Below are positions 8,030-15,586 of a stretch of DNA of 22,787 nucleotides, in pieces. The notes under the pieces were generated by a model, which did not search any database, was not told the DNA's origin, and saw only the letters and a program-made list of their open reading frames with translations. The stretch lies in contig JAFZTG010000030.1 of the NCBI GenBank assembly GCA_017618935.1, positions 1 to 22,787 of the forward strand, read 5' to 3'. This DNA is from Bacteroidales bacterium (GTDB lineage: Bacteria > Bacteroidota > Bacteroidia > Bacteroidales > UBA1715). Both the position numbers and the translations under genes were made by a program. Every line of letters begins with the position of its first letter. Positions within the stretch are counted from its first letter, which is position 1.

Positions 8030-9157
8030 TTGTCAGGTTTATACATTCATATTCCGTATTGTGCAAAACTTTGCTACTATTGCGATTTTCATTTCAGTTT
8101 GAACTTGAAAACGCGAAAAGACTTTGTTGACGCTGTTTGCAAGGAATTGCAACTACAAAAGGATTTCTTTTCTACGCCTATTGAGACCATTTATTTTGGT
8201 GGTGGGACGCCTTCGTTACTCACCGATGAAGAAATCGGGCAGATTGCTTCCACTATTCACGAGACCTTTCAGATTCAACCCGACGCAGAATTTTCTTTTG
8301 AATGTAACCCCGACGACCTAACTGCCTCATATTGTGAGAGTTTGCTCAAACAGGGCGTGAACCGTCTAAGTATTGGTATTCAGTCCTTTTTTGACGATGA
8401 TTTGCAGTTGTTGAATCGTCGGCACAGTTCCGAATCTGCACGAAAAGCGGTAAGGATTGCACAAAATGCAGGTTTTCAGAATATTACCATTGACTTAATC
8501 TATGGATTGCCCAATATGACGATGGAACGTTGGAAAAAAAATCTTGACGAAGTGGCAAAACTCAACGTGCAGCATTTGTCGGCGTATTCCCTTATGGTTG
8601 AGGAACATACAGCACTTCATAAATTTGTTAGGACAGGTAAATTTGTTCTTCCATCCGAAGAATCTGTTTTGGAACAATTCAATTATTTGATTGACTGGGC
8701 GAAAGCGAATGATTTTGAGCAATACGAGATTTCAAATTTTGCTAAAAATGGAATGTATTCCAAACATAATACTTCGTATTGGACGGGGAAGCCGTATTTG
8801 GGTGTGGGACCTTCGGCACACTCGTTCGATGGAGAAAAAAGATTTTGGAACATTGCTCACAATGCAAAATATATTGAATCTCTCCGTAATAGCGTCATTC
8901 CTTGCGAAACGGAGATTCTCTCTGTGAGAGATAAATACAACGAATTGATAATGACAGGTTTGCGAACAAAACAAGGCGTGAATGAATCTGTTATTGCTCA
9001 GAATTTTCCTCCAAAATACGTACAAGATTTTTTAGCATGTAAAGCTAAGTTTCTAAAACAGAACTTGTTACAAGAAAACGGCCTGTTTGTTTCGCTCACC
9101 CGAAAAGGTATTATGGTTTCGGATATGATTATGAGCGAGTTTTTTGAAACGGAATAA
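8030..9157 (+). CDS. hemW: HemW, radical SAM heme chaperone (coproporphyrinogen oxidase-like)
   Basis: The 376-residue product has the radical SAM cluster motif CAKLCYYC (Cys11, Cys15, Cys18), the glycine-rich YFGGGTPSLL, and the HNTSYW segment typical of HemW rather than of HemN. HemW binds heme and delivers it to client proteins such as respiratory enzymes; the family was long annotated as oxygen-independent coproporphyrinogen oxidase. No ATG precedes the motif. TTG at 8030 gives (M)SGLYIHIPYC, the normal family N-terminus, and lies just downstream of the predicted transcription start; TTG 8024 is a close alternative. Length matches E. coli HemW (378). It is divergent from sufS, and the shared control region could tie both to Fe-S status, which is inference. 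Confidence 0.88.
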   Translation: MSGLYIHIPYCAKLCYYCDFHFSLNLKTRKDFVDAVCKELQLQKDFFSTPIETIYFGGGTPSLLTDEEIGQIASTIHETFQIQPDAEFSFECNPDDLTASYCESLLKQGVNRLSIGIQSFFDDDLQLLNRRHSSESARKAVRIAQNAGFQNITIDLIYGLPNMTMERWKKNLDEVAKLNVQHLSAYSLMVEEHTALHKFVRTGKFVLPSEESVLEQFNYLIDWAKANDFEQYEISNFAKNGMYSKHNTSYWTGKPYLGVGPSAHSFDGEKRFWNIAHNAKYIESLRNSVIPCETEILSVRDKYNELIMTGLRTKQGVNESVIAQNFPPKYVQDFLACKAKFLKQNLLQENGLFVSLTRKGIMVSDMIMSEFFETE

Positions 9158-9316
9158 TTTTTTACTCTTACTTTACCCCACCATATGGCATTGTTTATTT
9201 GAAAAAATTTATACTTTTACCAAAACAAATTTTGTAACAAAACTTTAAATTTTTTTTGCCTATGACATAATTCCCAAACGATATTTATACAAAACTTTTT
9301 ATAGCAATTTGCTATT
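9158..9316. other. AT-rich spacer between hemW and the 6S-like RNA
   Basis: No open frame of interest. It holds long A/T tracts and, at its end (from 9302), the odd-centred inverted repeat TAGCAA-T-TTGCTA just before the predicted RNA start. No terminator for hemW is visible. Confidence 0.4.
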
Positions 9317-9452
9317 CCGACTCTTGAAACTACCACAAATTCAAAATAGGAATCCTATCCCAAATAGCGAGTTTCGCATTTTTGCGGGCTTGTTCATTAT
9401 GGGATTAGGGTTGTGGTAGACCTCAAGAGCGGATGAATGAGTCCGCTTTTTT
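9317..9452 (+). ncRNA. 6S-like (6S-Flavo type) RNA candidate with intrinsic terminator
   Basis: The region folds as one long interrupted hairpin. The outer stem CCGaCTCTTGA (9317-9327) pairs with TCAAGAGCGG (9423-9432). After a small internal loop, CTACCACAA (9330-9338) pairs exactly with TTGTGGTAG (9411-9419). A strongly asymmetric bulge of about 15 bases (9339-9353) against one base follows, then CCTATCCCA (9354-9362) pairs with TGGGATTAGG (9400-9409) with one bulged base. The apical part contains CGCA-TTTT-TGCG. A rod with a central bubble is the hallmark of 6S RNA, which mimics an open promoter and binds RNA polymerase. Size and structure fit the 6S-Flavo RNA of Bacteroidota. Other structured RNAs cannot be excluded without a covariance search. 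Confidence 0.6.
9428..9452 (+). terminator. terminator of the 6S-like RNA
   Basis: AGCGGA (9428-9433) pairs with TCCGCT (9442-9447) around an 8-base loop and is followed by six T. Its left arm overlaps the closing stem of the RNA, so the two structures compete. Confidence 0.75.
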
Positions 9453-9511
9453 ATTTTAATCAATTTTATAATTTTAAAGGTTGCGCCCGTCACGTATTTA
9501 GGGATATTACA

Positions 9512-10402
9512 ATGAAAAAGAAATATTTAATACTGACACTTTGTGTTTTTACCGCATTTACTTCGTGTAAAAAAGAAGACAATGTTACACCTCAAAAAAA
9601 CGAAAGTGAAATTGTTGACGGAAACACTGATGATGGAAATAACAATAGTACAGATAATACTCCTAAATATGATAAAGTAAAAACCTATATCTCGTATGCT
9701 GAAGATGGTATAACAGAAATCTCACGCCAAGAATATGAATACGATGCATATGGACGCACAATTGGATATAAAAACTATATTAATGGAAACTTATCACAAG
9801 AAAACACAAATTATGTATATGACGGATTAATAGGGACTTATGTGAGTAATTCATATCAGAATAACGAAATAATTTCTTTCAAGAAACATAAAATTGAATT
9901 TTTTGATTCGAAGTTTGACAAAACGAAAATCTCTTTCTCATATTTGGAAGATGGTGTAACGGAATTTTCACACCAAGAATATGAGTATGATGCACAAGGA
10001 CGTACAATTAGTTTTAAAAACTATTTTTATGGTAGTTTATCACAAGAATATACAAATTACATATACGACGGATTAACTCAGACCTATATTTACAACTACT
10101 ATTCAAATAATGAGATTTCTTCTTCATTAAAATATAAAAACGAATATTTTGATTCAAAATATGATAAAACGAAAACACTAATTGCGTATGCAGAAGGTGG
10201 CGAAACAGAATTTTTCCGCCAAGAATATGAATATAATGCACAAGGGCGTGAAATTGGTTTTGTATACTATTATAATGGAAACTTAGTTCAAGAAAACACA
10301 AATTATGTATATGATGGATTAACACAAACTTACGTGATTAACTCATATCAAAATAATGAGATAATTTCTTCGCGTAAAAACAAAGTCACTTATTTACAAT
10401 AA
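9512..10402 (+). CDS. lipoprotein with three 82-residue tandem repeats
   Basis: A 296-residue protein starting at ATG 9512 (MKKKYLILTLCVFTAFTSC), with lipobox cysteine Cys19 followed by KKED. An Asn/Asp/Thr-rich linker (residues 25-51) leads to three near-equal repeats at about 52-133, 134-215 and 216-296. Each contains YDK-K, a TE-x-x-x-QEYEY-AxGR block, a G-L-QE-TNY-YDG segment and a SNNEI/QNNEI turn. The Tyr/Asp-rich periodic pattern resembles YD/RHS-type or other surface beta-repeat proteins. An upstream in-frame start would fall inside the 6S-like RNA and spoil the signal peptide. It is probably surface-exposed. I do not recognise a specific family. It is more AT-rich than the neighbouring housekeeping genes. 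Confidence 0.8.
   Translation: MKKKYLILTLCVFTAFTSCKKEDNVTPQKNESEIVDGNTDDGNNNSTDNTPKYDKVKTYISYAEDGITEISRQEYEYDAYGRTIGYKNYINGNLSQENTNYVYDGLIGTYVSNSYQNNEIISFKKHKIEFFDSKFDKTKISFSYLEDGVTEFSHQEYEYDAQGRTISFKNYFYGSLSQEYTNYIYDGLTQTYIYNYYSNNEISSSLKYKNEYFDSKYDKTKTLIAYAEGGETEFFRQEYEYNAQGREIGFVYYYNGNLVQENTNYVYDGLTQTYVINSYQNNEIISSRKNKVTYLQ
9665..10399 (+). repeat. three in-frame 246-bp tandem repeats inside the lipoprotein gene
   Basis: Units at about 9665-9910, 9911-10156 and 10157-10399 each encode 82 residues (the last 81). Shared runs such as the sequence for TNYVYDGL and QEYEY recur at fixed spacing, showing duplication followed by divergence. Confidence 0.8.
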
Positions 10403-10414
10403 AATATAAAACTG

Positions 10415-10446
10415 AAACGGAGAGCCACAAACTCTCCGTTTTTTTA
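10415..10446 (+). terminator. terminator of the repeat lipoprotein gene
   Basis: AACGGAGAG (10416-10424) pairs exactly with CTCTCCGTT (10432-10440), loop CCACAAA, followed by a long T-run. Confidence 0.85.
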
Positions 10447-10477
10447 TTTTACATAAAATAAGATTATAAAAAAGTTT

Positions 10478-10485
10478 TATCTTTG
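10478..10485 (+). promoter_or_regulatory. -7 box of the KilA-N gene
   Basis: TATCTTTG matches TAnnTTTG and lies 25 bases before ATG 10511. No TTTG is found at the expected -33 position. Confidence 0.5.
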
Positions 10486-10510
10486 TGTAAAACAAAAACA
10501 CGACGTAACA

Positions 10511-11332
10511 ATGACAAAAACAAATAAAATAGATGTAGATGGTAATGTCATCTCGGTTATTAAAAGCAATAACGATGATTATGTATGCCTTACGGATATG
10601 GCCAAGGTTAAAAATGCAGAGGCAACAGGAGTCGTTATTTCACATTGGCTTAGCACCCGCTATGCCGTAGATTTTCTGGGTATTTGGGAAAAAGTAAACA
10701 ATCCTGATTTTAATGTTACTGAATTCAGTAACATTAGGTTTAATGCAGGAACAAATGGCTATGTACTTTCGGTAAAGCAATGGATAGACAAAACTAATGC
10801 TATAGGTATCATTTCGAGCGCTGGACGCTATGGTGGCACATATGCACATAAAGATATTGCATTTGAATTTGGCTCATGGCTTAGTCCAGAATTCAAGTAT
10901 TATTTAATTCAAGAATACCAACGTCTTAAATCTGAAGAACAAAAGTCACTTGGTTGGAGTGCAAAGCGTGAACTATCAAAAATCAATTATCACATTCATA
11001 CCGATGCAATAAAACAAAATCTTATCCCTCCAGAATTAACAAAAGAAAAAATCAACATGATTTATGCATCGGAAGCAGATGTACTGAATATGGCACTGTT
11101 TGGTATGACTGCACAAGATTGGAGACTTGCTAATCCCGACACAAAAGGGAATATGCGTGACTACGCAACTATAAATCAATTGATTTGCCTTTCAAATATG
11201 GAAAATCTGAATGCTGTTTTTATCAATGAAAACATTCCTCAGCATGAACGGCTTATAAAACTCAATAAAATTGCTATTCAACAGATGAATATTTTGCAAA
11301 ATGTTGAGAGTAAAAAAATCTTGACAAAATAG
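10511..11332 (+). CDS. KilA-N domain protein
   Basis: A 273-residue soluble protein. Residues about 8-135 form a KilA-N domain: VCLTDMAK near the start, a Trp-containing helix ISHWLSTRYAVDFLGIWE, then GGTYAHKDIAFEFGSWLSPEFKYYLIQEYQRLK, which is the diagnostic core. KilA-N is a DNA-binding domain of phage antirepressors and DNA-virus proteins. Stand-alone chromosomal copies are frequent in Bacteroidota and their role is unclear. The C-terminal half (HIHTDAIKQNLIPPELTKEKINMIYASEADVLNMALFG) is helical and not assigned by me. The gene has its own -7 box. A HigA-like antitoxin gene follows 56 bases later across an imperfect terminator. The local setting suggests a small acquired module, but no phage genes are near. 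Confidence 0.85.
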   Translation: MTKTNKIDVDGNVISVIKSNNDDYVCLTDMAKVKNAEATGVVISHWLSTRYAVDFLGIWEKVNNPDFNVTEFSNIRFNAGTNGYVLSVKQWIDKTNAIGIISSAGRYGGTYAHKDIAFEFGSWLSPEFKYYLIQEYQRLKSEEQKSLGWSAKRELSKINYHIHTDAIKQNLIPPELTKEKINMIYASEADVLNMALFGMTAQDWRLANPDTKGNMRDYATINQLICLSNMENLNAVFINENIPQHERLIKLNKIAIQQMNILQNVESKKILTK

Positions 11333-11368
11333 AGTCTACGCATGAAAGCCGTAAACTCTCTGTTTTTT
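11331..11368 (+). terminator. imperfect terminator or attenuator between KilA-N and HigA-like genes
   Basis: AGAGTCTACG (11331-11340) pairs with CGTAAACTCT (11350-11359) with one mismatch and is followed by six T. The stem starts inside the KilA-N stop codon. Its right half closely resembles the terminator at 10415-10446. Confidence 0.6.
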
Positions 11369-11388
11369 ATAAAAATTGTGAAAATTTT

Positions 11389-11772
11389 ATGGAAAAAATA
11401 AAAACAGAACAGGAGTATAGAACGTATTGTTCAATGATGGATGAGATTATAGCCAAAGGAACTGAACTTGGCGATATGGAATTGTTGTCGAAAGCCGACA
11501 AATCAAAATATATTAAACTTTCAACAATGGTTCGGGAATGGGAGAAGGTGCATCATAAATTTCCCATTCAGCAAAATCCGTTGATTGAGGAAATCAAGAC
11601 AAAAATGGCGGAGAAACATCTTCGTCAGCGTGAAACGGCTCAATTATTGGAAATTAACGAATCACGCTTTAGCGAAATCCTTCGCGGAAAGAAATCTATC
11701 ACAATGCAACTGGCTAAAAAACTTTATAATAAGCTGGAAATTCCTGCAGAATTGTTATTGGAATTTGCATAG
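11389..11772 (+). CDS. HigA-like XRE-family antitoxin or regulator, no toxin adjacent
   Basis: A 127-residue protein. The N-terminal half (EYRTYCSMMDEIIAKGTELGD to KLSTMVREWEKVHHKFPI) has the helical form of HigA-type antitoxins (COG5499-like). The C-terminal half (residues about 65-125) is a helix-turn-helix: IKTKMAEKHLRQRETAQLLEINESRFSEILRGKKSITMQLAKKLYNKLEI. HigA proteins neutralise a RelE-like mRNA interferase and repress their own operon. No HigB-like gene is on either side: upstream is the KilA-N gene, downstream is plsX on the other strand. It may be an orphan antitoxin, a decayed module or a simple regulator. It lies 56 bases after KilA-N and may be reached by readthrough. Confidence 0.75.
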   Translation: MEKIKTEQEYRTYCSMMDEIIAKGTELGDMELLSKADKSKYIKLSTMVREWEKVHHKFPIQQNPLIEEIKTKMAEKHLRQRETAQLLEINESRFSEILRGKKSITMQLAKKLYNKLEIPAELLLEFA

Positions 11773-11808
11773 AAATTTTATCACAATCCAGCATCAAAAA
11801 TCAGTCAC

Positions 11809-12753
11809 TTAATCTTCGAATGCTTTTTTGATTTTCTCGGTCAGCTGAGAAACCACGAGTTTCTCTGTTTGGAGAACCATATTTTTTATTGCTTTTGCCG
11901 ACGATGCTCCGTGACCGATTACAATAGGAGCTTGCACGCCAAGTACGGGCGTTCCGCCATGATTTTCGTAGTTGAAATATTCAAAGAACGGATGTTCTAT
12001 GCCAAGTTTCTTGGAAATTCCATACATCGCCTCCACTTGTTTCAAGACGATGTTTCCTGTAAAACCGTCGCTTACAATCACGTCGGCCTTGTCGCTGTAT
12101 AATTCGTGACCTTCAATGTTGCCACAAAAATTAAAATCTTCGCTCTCTTTCATAAGAGCGTAGGTAGCTTGCGTAAGCAGGTTGCCTTTCTTTTCCTCCT
12201 CGCCAATGTTGAGCAAACGGACACGAGGATTCTCAACTTCGTGGTAGTATTGGGAATACAAACTACCAAGAATACCATATTGATAAAGGACATCGGGACG
12301 ACAGTCCGAATTAAGTCCAATATCCAATAGGGTAGTGAATTTTCCGCCAGAAAGTTTAGGAACCGACGTTGTAAGGCAAGGACGGATAATTCCAGAAATC
12401 ACTTTTATGACGGAAACAGCTCCCACCATCATTGCTCCGGTGCTACCTGCACTTGCGAAAGCGTCAATTTTTCCAGCGTATAAATCCTTAAAACCGACAG
12501 TAATGCTTGAATCTTGCTTGCGTTGGAACGCTTTTGCCGGATGCTCGCCCATCTCTATGACCGATGGAGCGTCAATCACTTCAACATTGTTGCCGGAGAA
12601 TTTCTCACGTTCGAAAATAGCATTGATGGCTTTGGCGTTGCCATATAAAACAATAGTGCTTCCCAATTGAAGCACTTTGCTTGCTTGTATTACACCAAGG
12701 ACAACGTTTTCGGGGGCAAAATCGCCACCCATGCCGTCAATACCTATTCTCAT
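11809..12753 (-). CDS. plsX: phosphate acyltransferase PlsX
   Basis: A 314-residue enzyme that makes acyl phosphate from acyl-ACP for glycerolipid synthesis, working with PlsY at the inner membrane. RIGIDGMGGDFAPE at the N-terminus, ASAGSTGAMMVGA, VSDGFTGNIVLK and GHGASSAKAIKNM are family landmarks. Start 12753 (MRIGIDGMGGD) is chosen; an in-frame ATG 42 bases upstream would reach back into the end of rpmF and lengthen the protein without homology. It lies 13 bases after rpmF, the usual order. fabH, which often follows plsX, is absent; instead the gene converges with the HigA-like gene, and no clear terminator is visible in the 36-bp gap. Confidence 0.93.
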   Translation of the reverse strand: MRIGIDGMGGDFAPENVVLGVIQASKVLQLGSTIVLYGNAKAINAIFEREKFSGNNVEVIDAPSVIEMGEHPAKAFQRKQDSSITVGFKDLYAGKIDAFASAGSTGAMMVGAVSVIKVISGIIRPCLTTSVPKLSGGKFTTLLDIGLNSDCRPDVLYQYGILGSLYSQYYHEVENPRVRLLNIGEEEKKGNLLTQATYALMKESEDFNFCGNIEGHELYSDKADVIVSDGFTGNIVLKQVEAMYGISKKLGIEHPFFEYFNYENHGGTPVLGVQAPIVIGHGASSAKAIKNMVLQTEKLVVSQLTEKIKKAFED

Positions 12754-12766
12754 ACGCGAAATAAAA

Positions 12767-12964
12767 CTATTCAGCTGCTTGGGCTGTTTTTTCAATCAAT
12801 AGCTTGCCGTTGTAGTACAAGTTACCTTCTACTTCATAAGCAGTGTGACGACGGTGAACTGTGCCAGTTGTAGGACACTTGCTCAATGTTGGAGCTACTG
12901 CTACGTCGTGTGTACGTCTTTTGTCTCTTCTCGTTTTTGAGACTTTTCGTTTAGGATGTGCCAT
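12767..12964 (-). CDS. rpmF: 50S ribosomal protein L32
   Basis: A 65-residue basic protein opening MAHPKRKVSKTRRDKRRTHD, the invariant L32 start. L32 sits in the large ribosomal subunit. Zinc-binding L32 has two Cys pairs; here only one cysteine remains, in KCPTTGTVHRRH, so this is the zinc-independent (C-minus) form, as in Flavobacteriia-type sequences. It is 12 bases after yceD and 13 bases before plsX; the three genes form the classic operon. Confidence 0.95.
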   Translation of the reverse strand: MAHPKRKVSKTRRDKRRTHDVAVAPTLSKCPTTGTVHRRHTAYEVEGNLYYNGKLLIEKTAQAAE

Positions 12965-12976
12965 CTTATTATTTTT

Positions 12977-13498
12977 TTAATTTTTAAACATATTTTTTAA
13001 GGAATCCCATCGCGGGTCCGTCTTTACTTCTTTTGTTTTTTTCGACTGCTTCAGATATGAAATCACATCGGAATTGCAGTCTTTTTCGTTCGGATGAACT
13101 TTTTTCAATGGAATGGCGAGCATTATCATTTCGTAAAGCAATGGTGAAATTCCGATTTCTGTCTCATCGGGCGGAATCACCATAATATTGTCTGCATCGG
13201 CAAGTTCGTCGTCCTTTTCTCCCACTTTCACAATCAGTTCTTGCTCTGATTCTATCGGCAAGGCGAAAATGTCCAAACATCTGTCGCATTCCACCGAAAT
13301 AGTCCCTTTCATTTTCAACGAAAGCGTATGCAAATCTTGTTGTTTCACAAAATGAATATCGACACGTAAATTGGCGTCGAAAATTCCTTCCATTTGTTGT
13401 TCTTCAATGAACGCTTTGCCTAAATTCAGCACTTCGTCGTAAACCCCTTCCTTCAACGTCTGCAACGGAATCGTATGTACATCCTTCGTTCGACTCAT
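12977..13498 (-). CDS. yceD: YceD family (DUF177) protein
   Basis: A 173-residue soluble protein with the family pattern of an N-terminal beta region, the CDRC pair (Cys71, Cys74) in VECDRCLDIF, an acidic stretch (EKDDELADADN) and the C-terminal DPRWDSLKNM. In other bacteria YceD is linked to ribosomal RNA processing and L32 assembly; its position before rpmF fits. An exact promoter match lies just upstream, so it starts the yceD-rpmF-plsX operon. Confidence 0.9.
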   Translation of the reverse strand: MSRTKDVHTIPLQTLKEGVYDEVLNLGKAFIEEQQMEGIFDANLRVDIHFVKQQDLHTLSLKMKGTISVECDRCLDIFALPIESEQELIVKVGEKDDELADADNIMVIPPDETEIGISPLLYEMIMLAIPLKKVHPNEKDCNSDVISYLKQSKKTKEVKTDPRWDSLKNMFKN

Positions 13499-13515
13499 AC
13501 TAAATTTTTAGCACG

Positions 13516-13546
13516 CAAAAATAGAAAAATTTTTACATTCCGCAAA
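13516..13546 (-). promoter_or_regulatory. yceD-rpmF-plsX promoter, TTTG-N19-TATTTTTG
   Basis: On the minus strand TTTG (13543-13546) precedes TATTTTTG (13516-13523) by exactly 19 bases; ATG 13498 follows 17 bases later. This is the best Bacteroidota promoter match in the window, together with that of hemW. Confidence 0.7.
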
Positions 13547-13615
13547 CATTTCACATTTTATTAACACAAAAACCTTTCAAAGAAAGATTGATATTGTGCT
13601 GAAGCTCGCAAACGA

Positions 13616-14380
13616 CTATTTCCCCATCCATTCTTTGAAAGCGCTGTTTTTCAAGCGACTCACCGTGATTTTTTCTTGAGTCGGGACAGTTAGATGAACG
13701 ATGAGTTTTCCGCCAAAAAAGTCTTCAAAAGATTGAATAGCCTTGAAATTCGCAATATACTTGCGATTTAACCGGAAAAAGTCATCTCGTGAAAGTTCCT
13801 CCTCCAATTGCTCCAATGAGAAGTTCACAATGTGTTCTTTGCGGGCAAATGTCACGGCAAAGGTAATCTTATTCTCGCTATAGAAGTATGCTATATCGGA
13901 CGTTTCGAGTTTCGTGTAACTTGACCGACCTTGAATGAGAAAACGGGTACGATATTTCCGTTCGCCGTTACGAATCACATCGAGTAATTCCTTGTACATC
14001 TCCTCATTATGCTGATTTTGCGAATCTTTTATCGTCTCAAATTTTTCAATTGCCTGTGTCAAGTCGGTTTCTTTCAGCGGCTTGAGCAAATAATCTATGC
14101 TCATTACCTTGAACGCCTGGATGGCATACTCGTCAAATGCCGTTGTAAAAATAATCGGGCAAGCAACGTCAACTTGGTCAAAAATTGAGAAACTCAATCC
14201 GTCAACCAACTGAATATCCATAAATATCAAATCGGGTTGAGCATTGTTTCTGAAATACTCAACAGAAGATTTAATGCTGTCAAAAGTGGCAATAACAGAC
14301 CATTCTGGACGAAGTTTTTGAAGCATTCCTTGGAGAAACTTCACATTGTAATCTTCGTCTTCAATAATTATTACATTCAT
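13616..14380 (-). CDS. LytTR-type response regulator
   Basis: A 254-residue cytoplasmic regulator. The receiver domain (about 1-120) has the acidic pocket IIEDED, phosphoacceptor Asp55 in DLIFMDIQ and Lys100 in DYLLKPL. The LytTR DNA-binding domain occupies about 145-254, with FFRLNRKYIANFKAI and ITVSRLKNSAFKEWM. Start 14380 (MNVIIIEDED) fits the family better than the ATG 12 bases upstream. It lies 38 bases behind its sensor kinase gene. LytTR regulators bind paired direct repeats upstream of targets; likely targets are nearby or unlinked and cannot be named. A peptide transporter gene lies just upstream of the pair on the same strand. Confidence 0.9.
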   Translation of the reverse strand: MNVIIIEDEDYNVKFLQGMLQKLRPEWSVIATFDSIKSSVEYFRNNAQPDLIFMDIQLVDGLSFSIFDQVDVACPIIFTTAFDEYAIQAFKVMSIDYLLKPLKETDLTQAIEKFETIKDSQNQHNEEMYKELLDVIRNGERKYRTRFLIQGRSSYTKLETSDIAYFYSENKITFAVTFARKEHIVNFSLEQLEEELSRDDFFRLNRKYIANFKAIQSFEDFFGGKLIVHLTVPTQEKITVSRLKNSAFKEWMGK

Positions 14381-14418
14381 ACTTTTTAACACTTATTAAT
14401 TGATATTTCGTTTTCGTT

Positions 14419-15444
14419 CTATATCAATGGTAATGAAACAATAAATTGCGTTGTCGTTTGTCGTATTAGCACTTTCTTATCAGTTAGCATCTGATAACGC
14501 TTTATAACGTTATCAAGGCCCTTGTGAGTTGAATACCCTGTCTCTTTTTTGTTCAGGTTATTGGTAACAATAAGTGCGTCGTCTTGTGTTGTTATAGTAA
14601 TGGTGAGAGGTTCGCTTTTCGACGCAATGTTGTGTTTCAAGGCATTTTCGACCAGAATCTGTAAACCCATAGGAATGATAGACTTATGCTTTGCCTCGTC
14701 GCTTATGTCGATGGTGACTTTCAGTCCTTCGCCAATTCGCTCCTTGTGCAAGGCGAGATAGGATTCTATAAACACAAGTTCGTCGGTCAAAAGTACCACA
14801 TCCTTGTCCTTGCACTGCAAGACATAACGATAAATATCGGTGAAATTCTGCGTGAAGTCCACCGCTTTGTCCTTGTCATACAAAATCAGTGATTTCAGGA
14901 CAGAAAGGTTGTTGAACAAAAAATGAGGGTTCACCTGTTCCACCAATGCTTGATATTCGCTTGCAGTCTGTGCTTGCCGAAGCACCTCGATTTCGTGCTG
15001 GGAATCAATGTAGTTTTGAATCAGACGAAGCAAACAAATGGTAAGAATGACAAATGCGATAAAAATGAGCGTAAATGTGGCCGACAACTGAATGACGGGA
15101 TTCTGTGCAATTTCAGCATCCTCGATAAGCGGAAACAGCAATGAAATGACACCAATGATTAAAATGGTATTTAACACGATATGCGTCGTAAACTGGTATT
15201 CCTTCATAAATTCCGACCCATATCTAATAATGATGTGGTTGAAGAACACATTCACCTCGGTTATAATGATGAAACCGATACTGAACGTAAGATATGGCAT
15301 GCTGGGCATAACATCGGTCGCAATGTGTTCGGTGAGTAACATAAGCATGAGCCCGATGAAACCGATGATAAGCACGCGGAATAAGCAACTCAGCGGTTTG
15401 TAGGAGATTAAGCTCGAAATAAAATTGAGTTCTTTTATTGTCAT
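14419..15444 (-). CDS. LytS/YehU-type sensor histidine kinase
   Basis: A 341-residue membrane kinase. Four predicted transmembrane segments lie at about 21-40, 51-72, 88-107 and 118-142, with no large periplasmic sensor. A short coiled coil (SQHEIEVLRQAQTASEYQALVEQ) leads to the phosphoacceptor His174 in QVNPHFLFNNLSVLKSL, the His_kinase (PF06580) signature. The ATP-binding domain has LQILVENALKHN (Asn267) and a glycine motif reduced to KGLDNV. It pairs with the LytTR regulator that follows. The signal may be sensed within the membrane or through a transporter, as in some LytS-type systems; the POT transporter gene is the upstream neighbour, which is suggestive only. Confidence 0.9.
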   Translation of the reverse strand: MTIKELNFISSLISYKPLSCLFRVLIIGFIGLMLMLLTEHIATDVMPSMPYLTFSIGFIIITEVNVFFNHIIIRYGSEFMKEYQFTTHIVLNTILIIGVISLLFPLIEDAEIAQNPVIQLSATFTLIFIAFVILTICLLRLIQNYIDSQHEIEVLRQAQTASEYQALVEQVNPHFLFNNLSVLKSLILYDKDKAVDFTQNFTDIYRYVLQCKDKDVVLLTDELVFIESYLALHKERIGEGLKVTIDISDEAKHKSIIPMGLQILVENALKHNIASKSEPLTITITTQDDALIVTNNLNKKETGYSTHKGLDNVIKRYQMLTDKKVLIRQTTTQFIVSLPLI

Positions 15445-15586
15445 ACGTTCAAAAATGTGTAGTTCATCCAGCTACAATGTTACATTTTTTATTTGTACAA
15501 AAAAAGAAAAAAATATACGACTTTGGCTCGGGAAAAGACTAAGGTGATGTTAACAGGAACTGAAATGGCGATTTTTGGGGATTAAA

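Noticed and set aside
13568..13586. Possible terminator behind the LytTR regulator
   Set aside because: On the minus strand only a 5-bp AT-rich stem (CTTTC/GAAAG) with a short T-run; too weak to call.
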